This document shows, one piece after another, positions 46,401 to 59,022 of a DNA stretch of 64,000 bases; position 1 is the first letter of the stretch; every line of letters begins with the position of its first letter. The notes beneath the pieces were generated by a model. It was not told the origin of the DNA, did not search any database, and worked only from the letters and a program-made list of their open reading frames with translations. The position numbers were made by a program, and so were the translations under genes. The stretch is from Echinometra lucunter (taxonomy: Eukaryota > Echinodermata > Echinoidea > Camarodonta > Echinometridae). The stretch covers positions 39,043,612-39,107,611 of the forward strand of contig CM057153.1 in NCBI GenBank assembly GCA_029962745.1, given 5' to 3'.

Positions 46401-49400
46401 TCTCAAGGTCAAAGGTCAAGGTCATAGAGGTAATAATACACATAAAAATGGCTCGTTCTCGCGATAACTTAAGAACCATTTGACAGATTGGCTTCAAACT
46501 TGGCTCATGTATGCACATGGAAGGGACGATGATCTGATTAGATTTGGGGGTCACAAGGTCAAAGGTAAAAGGTCATAGAGGTCATTATGTACATAGAAAT
46601 GGTTCGTTTTCACCATAATTCAACAACCATTTGACCGATCAACCTCAAACTTGGCACAGGTATGCATATGGGAGGGACAATGATCTGATTAGATTTTGGA
46701 GTCTCAAGGTCAAAGGTCAAGGTCAAAAATGTCCTTGTATAAATGAAAATAAAGCAACATGAAGTGCCATTTATTTCTGATCTGGTAATGCGGAGGCATA
46801 AAGTTCGACCACGCGTGGTCGAAGATTCATCTAGTTTTTCTTTCTTTTTTGCTGTTGCCACATGGTGTTTGCTGTGTGGGTTACCACTCTGTGAACAAGC
46901 CTCTAGTGGCAATTTTTACATTTTCTTTATGTAGGTGCTGATGAGATCAATCAGGCAGGAACTGTAATGCTACCCAGCTATATCATCAAGCCAGTTGAAC
47001 CAAGAGATAAAATCAACAAGAAATTTGCTTTCAAGGTATGTCCACTTTAGGATTTTTAAGTTTGATTAATTTTTTTCTTTTTTTCTTTTTGAGGGATGTG
47101 GGTAGAATATTGTTTTGACAAAGAGAAATTAATGAAGGTCTGTCCTTCAAGTGGACCGAACTACAATTTAAAGGCATCGGCTAACTTTGTGAGTAGGTGA
47201 TTTAAAAAATTCTCAAACTAAGATGAAACATGTGTATGAGTACTTGTATTTGTACTCAAAAACCCTGAAACCAACCGTAATTTGGAAGTGTAAGTTAGAC
47301 GCAAACGGCGATTTTATTATCTTTCGTCTCACGAGACAATCACGAAGAGGACCACTTTGCTTGAATTTGAAAATGCCGTTATGTGCCTCCCGCCGTGTGA
47401 TACGCCGATACACGCAGTACGGTAAGGTGAGTCATACGCGCATGCGCACTCTTTATGTCTCTTCTATGCAACCGACCCTTGTATATTTCTCAAACATTGG
47501 TTCACATTTTTGATATTTAAAAATACTTCCTGTGGATATTATACTTTGAAACTTTCAGACTGGTATTTTTACACTATAACCCTTATGTTTATCCCATTTT
47601 CAAGTAACAAAACAAGATTTTTTTAAAATCATAACAATGTAACCAATGTCTTTAATCTCTGGTGATTTGAAAAACTGCAAGGAAAAATGATTCTCACAGG
47701 GACTGTTTGTATCCATAGTATGAAATTTCTTCCAAATCAGCAATAACAGTGCTGCTATAGTTTTAATCATGGTGCAAACAGACTCATATTTCAGACGTTC
47801 CAGAACTGTTTTATCATTTATATCTCTGTACTCTTTAAAAAAAAAGGTTTACCCAATGTGGATCTTCTCTTATCATTAAACAATCATTTTTGTGTGCAAT
47901 GTTTCTCACTCTGAATACAGTCAATAAGTGCATGAGGATGTCTTTATTAAAATCTACACTAAAATTAGTTTTCTTCAATCCTGTTTAATCATGATTCTGT
48001 GAGAATTTGTTTATCAGTAAAAAGGTGATAAAAATGATGCTCTGTTTATTTAAAGATATCGGCTATCATGTAGCATTTCTTTTGGATATTTAAAGTTTAT
48101 TTGGTTCTTAATGATAGTTCTCTATCTGTTTATTCCCAGTGTGAACACAGTAATATGAGGACGTACTACTTTGCTGCTGATTCGGACGAGCTAATGCATC
48201 AATGGATCGATGCTCTGAATGATGCCTCACAAGTCAATCTAGACAGGAGTTATGGGTGAGTTCACACAACATTTAAATCCCTACATTCAATGTTGTGTTG
48301 TGTATTGTTAGTGTGAACACAGTACATTGTCTGAATACCAGAATGTACTATTTTGCTGATGAGTGTGATGATCTAATGCATCAATAGATTGAAGCTCTGA
48401 GTGTTGCTTCACAAGTCAGTCTAGACAGGGGCTATGAGTGAGTTCACACAAAATCTTTACATTCGATCTTTAGTTGGTCTTCATGTAAACACAGTAATAT
48501 GAGGATACTATACATTCCTTTACTACTCTGTCTGTTGACCTTTATGCATCAGTTGAAGATGCTTGGAATGACTCTTCACAAGTCAATTTAGACAGGGGTT
48601 ATAGAGGGGGGGGGGGGGGGGGGGGAGGGGAGGGGGTTCAGACTACCTCTAATCGTTAATAGACAGTCTATAGTTAAGTTGTGTTGTGTTCTTAGTGTAA
48701 ACACATTAATTAGTAGACATAACATCTCTGGTTTATGATCTAGAGTTGTATACTTGGTTCGTAACCTTTGTACTGTTTTAAATAGTGATAAATACTGTAC
48801 TGTGACCCAAACAGATGTGTGTTGTTAGCCAGTAACATATTTGGATATCGAAATGATTTGAATTAAACAAATAAATCATAACCTGTACCCAACTAGCAGT
48901 CAGCTTTATAGGGCATGCAGTTAGTTCGTGCGGCACAATAACTATGTGTACATGTACGTGTACTTGTGCATGTACATCCCTTATGACTGGTGCTTTGAGT
49001 GTATTAAGTGTACAACATACACATTTGAACATATCATCGATTTGTAGCTTTTTCTGAGTTTTCAGACATTGCGTGAGTTCCTAATGCTGCAATTATCATA
49101 ATACTAATAGTTGATCTTTGGATACAAAGCACTTTGAGATGTCATCCCTGGGTCAGCATAGGATTCAATCAATATGTGTTCATACTATCGGGCAGTGACA
49201 GTGAAAGTTCAGTGAGTACTTGTTCAGAAGGAATATGTTTTCGAATTGTGATTAGATTGTTGGACTGGTGGTGAAGATTTCAGATGAGGAGGGAGCTTGT
49301 TCCAAAGTTTTGAAGCAGCAGAAAAGAAAGGTGTGTCGCTCGTCCAGCTACTTTTTTGTCCAATGGTTACACAAAAACATACAAGTGCACCCTTGATCAA

Positions 49401-52400
49401 GAATGTCACACAAGGCACTCCTCGAAGTACAGTAGTGTTCTGCTGTTGACCACTTTGTAGCTTGGTAGAGTCATTTGATTTGATATATTTCCTTGTGTAT
49501 TCCAGAGACCGTGACGAGATGGATTGGGGTAGTGGCCAGGTGCGGAGCCCCAAGTCACTACGCCGCACCTCGGATCCTCCAACCAACGGCAACTACCCCA
49601 ACGGCTCTGCCCACCCAAGAACCACCAGCCCCCCTCAGAAACGAGGATGGGGCAACTATGAGGATATTGAGTTTGGGAGTTCCCCTGGAGGCGAGACAAG
49701 CTTGAAGAATGGGCTTAGTCCAGAAAGGTAAGGCTTTGTTCAATTTCTTAACTCCATTGAAAATATTAGTACAAAAGCAGGGTGCCCTATATTCTTATAC
49801 ATTTACAGAATGCAGATACATGTAATAATTTTAGAATTAGTGGTGCCTTAAAAGACATTGGTAGTAAAAGACATTTCCCTTTTGTCAAGATAGTAAGTGT
49901 TGGAATGAGTGGGAAATTAAAAGAAGGAAAATAAAAGAAACAAACTTTGATTTATAACTTCATTATATTAAAAAACCCTATAACTTCAGTGAAACCAAAG
50001 GGAGGGGGGAATACCATGCAATCATGAGAACATTTTTTGTAGCACATCAAGGAGCTGGTCAAGTTGAGGAATCAAATCTTCCATCTCTTGAAACTCATTG
50101 ACAGATTCTACTGTTTGTCCTCCAATAAAAGAAGCATACTGAGACATAACATTGAGTTTAACACTATATAGCCCGGGCTATTTTGAAATTGCATAGCCGG
50201 GGGGGGGGGGGCAGTTATTTGGCCCCCTTTCAGATCTCGGCTGTTGATTGTGTGATCGCGACGAAAATCAGCATACACGTCATCCACAACGTAATCTCCA
50301 AAATTGTGTAGTTAATTATTAAGAAATTGTTCTAATTTATTTTTAATTAATTAATTATGCTAATTTATGCATAAAATAAGAATTCAGCTGTAAATCTGTA
50401 AATACAACTCCAAAACTGCTAAATTTTGGTCTAGACACTCTTTTTAAGATTCTTATCAAATGTACATCAAAAAAATGGCGGTATCCAAATATTTTTCTTT
50501 TGTATTTTATTGTTTTTTAAATTTCTTATGTATTTCCTTGTTTTTCAATTTTTTGTTTTTTAATGTCTTTTTGACGGAAATCGTCGGCGACGATCATAAG
50601 CAACATGAAATTAATTGTGTTTAATCAGTAAAAGTAAATCTAATGATACATTTATGAATTTGGGCTAGAAACAGACTTTGCATTGGATTTGTACATGAAA
50701 TCACATTTTTGAGCAATTTTGGGTCTGATATGCACTTACAAAATGTTGCATAACTTCGGAACCACATACCCAGGCGTCGCAAATTTGGTCTCAAAAGTTG
50801 CGCGAGACTTGATAGAAGAAAGTCATGAAATGTCACAGCGTGAGCTTTTCACGTTATGGATATGTCGCGAAAATGTCGAGGGGAGGCTAAAAAAGCCCCC
50901 CCCCCCCCCCCCCCCCGGGCTAGATAGGGTTAAGGAACCATTGATTGTAAATCTTTTTGTTACCTTTCACTTGTTGCAGGTCTCACCTTCAGCAATCCTC
51001 CAGGGAATCGTGGGAAGGTTCCCAGCCTCGTAGCCATGACAACGGTTCCTATACCTCCAGCCAGGAGGAGAGACGTTCCGGACATAACAGCCATCTGTCG
51101 CCTCCAAGATCTCCCAGCTTACACAGCTCATCGTCTAGGGATCACAGTTATCTAGATGGTAAGGACTATTGGCAGTCATGTATCATTTGGCATTTATCAG
51201 GGTTGGCGCATTTAAAACACTGTGTTTTGAAAAGCTTTTTAAAACATGTTTTAAAACACCTGTTTTGTTGCTTTTTTTACTAAAAAAAGAAAAAAAAGAT
51301 TTACAATACCCATAGACATATCAGTTGAAAACTTTGTGTGGATGTGAATTTGAATGTGTAATTATTTTTTATACTTTATTTTTCCCATATGCAATTTTAT
51401 GGGCAAATTATTTTTTCATGTGAAATTCATTCACTGTTTTGCAGTCATCAGTTCAAAGTCTGCTCTAAAAGTGTATTTGTTACATTAAAGGGCCTGTTAT
51501 AAGTGTTGAACTGTATAGTTTAAATGGTTCTAGGAAAATTACCTTTATAGCATTTATCCATTAAAAAAAAAATTCTTTAAACATTTTGAAATATTTCACA
51601 ACAGTGAAAAACATTTTTTAAAAATGTTTTGTTTTTTGTTATAATCCAACACTGTTTCTTAGCCTCATCAGAAATGCCACTTTCACTTATTCACTGTATA
51701 GATGTATGGGTTATTGAAAAGTGAATTTTTGTGAATGTTCATTTTAGTCAGAGACACAAGTCACATCATACTGAAAGTGATGTAGATGTAGTTTGATAAA
51801 TTTAATTTTCATCAGAAATAAAATGCAAAGTACCATTTCTTATTTGAGACCAAAGAGGTCCACGTACATGTACATGTACAGTGATAACAGGCACTACAAC
51901 CACTTTTTTACTGTGTCAACAAAATTTCTGTTCTACTCATCTTTGTAAGGTGAAAGATTTCAGAGCAAAAGATGATCATAGCTTTCTCCTTAATGGAATA
52001 ATTTTGTTTCCACATTGCAGAGAAACCAAGAGACCCTAATGCTAGCTACAACTATGTGGACATTTCTGAGATCAAGGAGCGCAAGCGGCAGAACCAGCTG
52101 GACTCGCAGAGCTCCTACAATGATGACCCCCGGGCGGGTCACCCCCACCACAGACCAGCATCCAGGCACCATGATGACCGGGGCTCTCAGGGCAGCGGTC
52201 ACTCTGGGTATAGGAACGGCAGGGATGAGATGGACGGAGGGTATCCCTTGCAGGATCCACAGGTGGAGATCAATGTGTCCATGGCACCATCGGATGCGGA
52301 CCAGTCCTGGGGTCATGGGTCTGATGTTTCAAGATCAAGCAATGCCAGGAGGTCGGAGAGTCGAAGGTCGAATGCAAGTCAGAGGTAGGCCACTTTGTCA

Positions 52401-55400
52401 TCTATTTTTTGTAGAAAAAAAAGATTACCGTGTGCCTCTAAATTCTAAAGCTGATCTTAGAAGTGATCTTGATCTCTGGAAATGGAATTGTTTTAGGCAA
52501 GCTGGTATTGGTCCATGGTGAATCATGCCATAGAGGGCTTGTTAGGACCAGCGAATCCACAGGAACTACTAAGAGATGCAGGAGATTACATTTACTGTAA
52601 AATGGAATGTAGAACTGTATTTGGGACTCCATGATATTTAATATGTATTTGGGTCGATGTGTCAATTTTTTAAAACTTTGTTTGAAATTGAAATATTAAG
52701 GAAACCAATTTTTCAAGAGAGTTGTCTATGTGTCCATTCTTTTTGCTTTGTTTTCAGATCCATCTCTGAGCCAAGTCACCAACGAGGCCTTGCACCAATG
52801 GAGGAGGTACCAGTGACCAGGGCTAGCACCGAGAGACTTCACTCTGCTCACAGGCGTGAAGAGTCTTCCTACCAGCAGAGTGCACCGCCAAGGGGTAGGG
52901 AACCTTCCATGCATGAAAGGGTACCACCTCAGCATGGTCGCATGCCACCCCAGCATGGAAGAGTGCCGTCTGATTATGGGAGGGTACCGCCAGAGCATGT
53001 TAGGTCACCCTCGGAGTATAGCAGGTCACCTTCTGAATACAGTAGATCACCATCTGAGTATAGTCGGTCACCTTCAGAGCATGGTAGAGGACCGCCTCAG
53101 CATGGGAGGGGACCTCTGCCACCGCAGCACTATGGGAGGGGACGGGCCCAGCATGGTAGATCACCGCAGGAAAGGATGCCCCCACCAGGCCATGGGAGGG
53201 GTCCACCACGTCAGGGACGAGCACCTCCACATCAGAGGCAGGATTATGTCCGTGTACCATCCCATCCTGATCAGGGCCGATCTCAACAAGGCCAAGGTCG
53301 AGGGTACCCACCAAATCAGAGGGGTGTGCCGCATCACCAGGAAAGAATGCCGAGTCAACAGAGCAGGGCACCGCAGGAGCACAGCAGGGTACCACCCAAC
53401 CAGGGTAGATCACACTCAATGCATGGCAGACCACCGCCACAGCATGATAGCAGGGCACCTTCTAGATCTAGCACCATGCCAAGGGATATCGAGAGAATGG
53501 ACCACTCGCAAAGTCAGGAAAAAGGATTGGGTATGAAGAAAACATGATGCCCTTTTTATGATGCATATTTCATTAAATTTTAACTTTTTATCATTCGATT
53601 CTAGTTTGAAGTGTTCAGTTCTAACCCTCCCTTATTGTGCATGAGCTAAAGGCTTCTTTTTGTAGTGTCACTAATCCTTGAGTAAAATTTCCTTTCAAGA
53701 CATGACATACATTCTACAACCACTAAAAAGAAGATAAAAGAATTTCTCTTACATATATTCCAAATGTCTTAGTTACAACCTTGTCAAACTGTACCCGTAC
53801 TTATCAGTCTTGTGGAAGTATTAAGCATATTCATTAAGGTTTTCAAAACTTCAGGAAACAAATATTTGTGGTCACTCTGATTTATTGTGTTTTTTGTGTG
53901 TTTCTTTCAAGTTCTCTTTAACTTCAATATTTTATTAAGTCTTTTAGCCAGGGTGGCTTCATCAGTGATTCCAAGTGCTGGTTTACGTGAAGGCCCTGAA
54001 TATTAAAAAATCATACATTACATATACACAATAGACAAGTCTAAAGCTGCCTTTAAACACACTTATTCAAAATGTATCTTAGAGCAACAAAGTGAACTCA
54101 GTGATCTATCTTTTCTTTATTTTCTCTTTCTCCAAAAGTGCATAGGGACATACCTGTGTAATGTGTTATGCGTTATATAAAAACTGCTCATTATTATTAT
54201 TATTATTATTATCATTATTATTATTATAAAACAAGGTAAAAACATAGCCAATGAAAAAGAATGAACATAATGGTCTTTGTTTAACCAAATTTCCAAAGAA
54301 CTACTTGCAATCTTATTTGAAAAGCTGATTTATGATCTTTGATATTGTTTCATTTCATCCTTGGCATCCGCAGATCGTGATACCCCAGATGCTGCTCCCA
54401 CGAGACGTACCTACTCCTCCTCCTCCACCAGCCTGAATAGAAATGACACCCTCAAGAGACAAGAACTGGAGAAAGATGATGAGGTTGCTCCCTTGCAGCC
54501 GCTGGGGGCCAGACAGGTACAAAAATATGCCCCTTCATACTTTTTTCCTACAGTATGTAAAATGGTAGTCTTTGTTACCTTGAGCTTTCATGATTTTATT
54601 GGCCAGGGACTCGCACCCCTTTTCCAAAATTCAAATAAATGAGGATGCCCCATGTCAGCATGAATATTTCCTGACGTGTACTATACACGTGGCAGAATGG
54701 TCAGTTTGAGAAAATATTGAATAATTGATAATGATAAGAAGTGATGCAACATAGCAAGTATTTGTTACATGAATGTTATCTCCCAAGGCTACATCTATGA
54801 CAGCCTTGATTACAAAAGTATATTCCCCCCCCCAATTCCTAATCACTTGATTTTGTCGTGTAGTTTTGGAAGATTGAAGACATATTGTGATAAATATATA
54901 TTCATTCATTTTGTGTGTGTGATTGGTTCTCTTTTAAATTAATGATGTACTCATCTGAATATAGAAGTTGAGAAGTTGAGTTATGATTTCACTTTTTTTT
55001 TTCATTCCTCCCCCCCCCTCCCGAAACCACCCACATTGATGATAGGCTGCACCGAAGACAGGAAGATACCGCATGTGGCAACAGAAGACACAACAGTTCA
55101 TTGACCTTTCAACTGGTATCAGGCTCAGGCTCAGTATAGCAGCAGGGGACCTTGTCGGAAAATCGGTAAATGAAACTTACAACTTACAGAATGTTTCATG
55201 TAATTACTCTCTTTAATAAACAAATTGAGAAAATGGATTTAGCCAAATGAAGATTGCAAAAAATTCCACACAGCATTTCCAAAGTGGTGATCTGATTGTG
55301 GGAAATGACTCAAAGTAACTGTCAATTCATGAAATTTCATTGTATCATGAGTGTAACTCGAGATGAGGATGACTAATATCCAGCATATTGTTAACAGGTA

Positions 55401-58400
55401 GTGGATACATACTGCATGATTAACAATATGATACAAATTGAATCCAGTCTACCTTGCTACAGTAGAGCTCTAGATTATATGGTGGTTTTGAAGTACGCTC
55501 GAAAACAGGTCACGTGCGACATGAATTTTAGAGCCAACTTGGCGTCCCATTCGTGAAATTTGTGACATTTTGCGACCCGTGACGCAAAAATTCATGACCA
55601 GAGACACAAAATTCATGACCCAGGATGCAAATTAATGACCCGGGATGCAAAGTTCATGCCCCGGGATGCAAAATTCATGACCAGGGATGCAAAATTCGCG
55701 ACTGGATCGCAAAGTTAGCATCACGGGTTGCGAATTTCGCGGCTGGAACCCAAAGTTGGTTGCGAAGTTCACGTTGCACTTGACCTGTTGTCGAGCGTAC
55801 TTCAGGGCCACCATAAGATTAGCTTTGTAAACAAGGGTAAAATATGTCATGGGGATGACTGTATTGTAAGCTTATTGCTAGCTTGGTGATGCATCATTTG
55901 GTATCAGTATGGTGCTCACTGTATCCAAAGAGACTAGTTCCTTTCGTATATTTAACATTTTCCCTTTGTTCTTATGTTCGTTTGTATTGTTTTTGTTGGT
56001 TTATAGCATGAAGAGCTGGTCCTGTTTCTAATCCAGCTAAGGCGTGACAAAGCCAACCTTCAGGAATGGATAGCCATGATAGACAAGGAACTGACTCTCC
56101 TCAGAGACCCTAACAGCTCCAACGCTAACTCCACTATGCTTAGATCAAGGTGAGAGCCAGGGACCAAAACAGTTCCAGAGCCAAGTCAGCTAGACTTAGA
56201 CCTAGTTAAATACCAGTCCATCAGAAAGTAAGGCCAGTGTATCTACCATAGGCCAATCCTTTTCACATGTCTAAGACCTTTGTAGAACTGATTCTTAAGG
56301 ATCCAAACACTTCCATATCACCTTAAAAGGCAGTATTAGGAATATTAATATGGATGTTGTTATTGAATTGGTGAAGATATAATAATAACAATCATCATCA
56401 AGGTTCTTAGTGCAGCAGTTAAATGATTATATTATCTGTATCACCATTGTTGTTATTGTGAATGATGTTGTTGGTATTCCTCCTATCTTGTCAAAGGAAC
56501 AGTGACTCCCTGCGGCGTAGCCCTCCAGAGCTGAACGAAGATGATCAGGAGTATTACCAGGAGATATTAACAGAGAGGGAAGACATCGTCAGGGAATTAG
56601 ACATCAGTGCCCCTCTGATCAACCTGGTAGATAACCTAGTCAGGATGGGAAGTCTGTATGGTGGGGATAACCACATGATTGCTCAAGAGTTTTATGGGGT
56701 AAGTGGAGAAGACTGTGATATTAATGGTGGTGATAGTGGGAGTGGTGATGCTAGTTATAGTGTTGGTGGTGGGGATATAAGTTTTGGTGGTGGAGTTGGT
56801 GGTGATGGTGATAGAAATGCTTGTGATAGTGATGGCTGTTGTTGATGATAATAGTGGTGGAGATGATGAGGATAATGCTTGTGGCTGTGACGATGGTGGT
56901 GATGCTGATAATGATGATGACGATGATGCTGCTGCTGCTGATGATGATAGTGGTGATGATGAAGATGATGGTGGTGGTGGTGGTGATGATGACGATGGTT
57001 ATGATAATGATGGTTATGATGATGATACTGCTAATGATAGTTATGGTGATGGTGATGATGATATTGATGATGGTGGTGGTGGTGATGATGATGATGGTGA
57101 TGATGATGATGATGCAGAGCTGCCAACATTGGAATGATAGAATCCAGTAGATTTTGCGGAGGTATGATTTTGTGAGGGAGAGGCGGAACGTTGTCCCACG
57201 GATGGGAGTTTTGGGTAGCAAAACACATTAAGAAACAACATTTGATAGTAACTGACAGCGGTTTAAACCATCAAATGTTTTTGCAGACAGATTATAAATG
57301 CACATTAGAGAGATTTCATGAATTGTCATTTGATAAAAATATACTTCAGGCAATACAGTAAAGAATGCATTCAACATGAAAATGCCTTTATTGTCCTGAG
57401 GGGGAAGGGGCTGCAGGAGTGGTAGATGAGCTTGCCTGGCCCTGTAAAGACTTATATGTGGCTTGTTTAAAGTCTCTGAGGGATTCCTGAGAAAATTGCC
57501 TTTTGTAGCAAGGCACATCATTCCCATTCTTCTCTGTGAGAAGAGACTGTAGAGTGTCATGAGTCATTGAGCCTCTGAAGTCTGTCTTATTTTTTCTCAC
57601 AATACTAAATACCCGCTCGCATGCAGCATTTGAGTGGGGAACTACAAGAAGTGCTTTCATCACTCTACAGAGAAGTTGGAACCGTCTGCATCCATTTCCA
57701 TCCTTCATGTCTGAAATCACATTCCACTTCTTGTCAATTCTCAACTTTGTATCAAGTACTTCTGGATGATCCTCAAAATTCTCCACCTGATACTCTGCAA
57801 ATTCAATCTCCAAGTCATCTACTGTGCTGCTGCTTGAGTTGTCAAGGATACATGGGATCCCATCTACCCAAGTGAAAGTAGGCGAAAAAATCTCCACTTT
57901 GCTTCTGTCCTTCAGAATTGTCAATAAAATTATTCCTGAAAGTCAGGGTGTAATCCACTTGTAAATCCCATCGTTGATCCACAGTTTCAGCTCGAATAAA
58001 GCGCACACAAGTCACAAGCTTACGAAAAATACCCCGCGGTGCTCGTGGACTTCCCTTCTCATAGCCTCATGGCGCGGCGCGGCGCGATCGGCTGGAGACC
58101 AGGCGCAGGCAGGGCCGCGCCGGGGCGCATCGGGGGTCATGTGAATGGAGTGCCGCTGAATTGTTTCCATCGCACACATTTCAGAACCCGGAAATAAAAT
58201 GGCTTGTTAGACTAATTCACCAGTCGTTCAGTAAAATTATCTTCATTTACAATGGAAATCAATGTACGATTATACAAAAACTGGTAAAAGTTACTGGGTG
58301 AAATGAAAAGGTGATAAGAAAGGTTCCACGTGGGTGTAAAGGGAGTTGAACATGCTAGACTCGTAAAACAGTCGTTTTAATGAATTTTACAATTTAACAG

Positions 58401-58529
58401 CTAAAAATCACGATTATCCGGGAGATTTTGGTATGGAGTTGGGAGAACGGGAGATTGGATCGAAATCCAGTATTCTCCCGCAGGATCCGGGAGACTTGGA
58501 AGCTCTGATGATGATGATGGTGATGGTGG

Positions 58530-58560
<31 letters not shown>

Positions 58561-58718
58561 GATGATGGTGGTGGTGGTGATGATGATGATGATGATGATA
58601 ATGGTGGTGGTGGTGGTGGTGGTGGTGATGATAGTGGTGGCAGTGATGATGATGGTGGTGGTGATGATGATGATGGTGGTGGTGATGATGATACTGCTAC
58701 TGATGGTTATGGTGATGG

Positions 58719-58752
<34 letters not shown>

Positions 58753-58787
58753 GGTGATGATGGTGGTGGTGGTAGTGATGATGATGG

Positions 58788-58818
<31 letters not shown>

Positions 58819-58922
58819 GGTGGTGGTGGTGGTGGTGATGATGGTGGTGGCAGTGATGATGATGGTGGTGATGATGATGGTGGTGGTGATGATGATACTG
58901 CTACTGATGGTTATGGTGATGG

Positions 58923-58956
<34 letters not shown>

Positions 58957-58991
58957 GGTGATGATGGTGGTGGTGGTAGTGATGATGATGG

Positions 58992-59022
<31 letters not shown>

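Noticed and set aside
52726..53458. Large minus-strand and alternative-frame ORFs over the repeat exon
   Set aside because: They are shadows of the real plus-strand exon, which alone joins its neighbours in phase.
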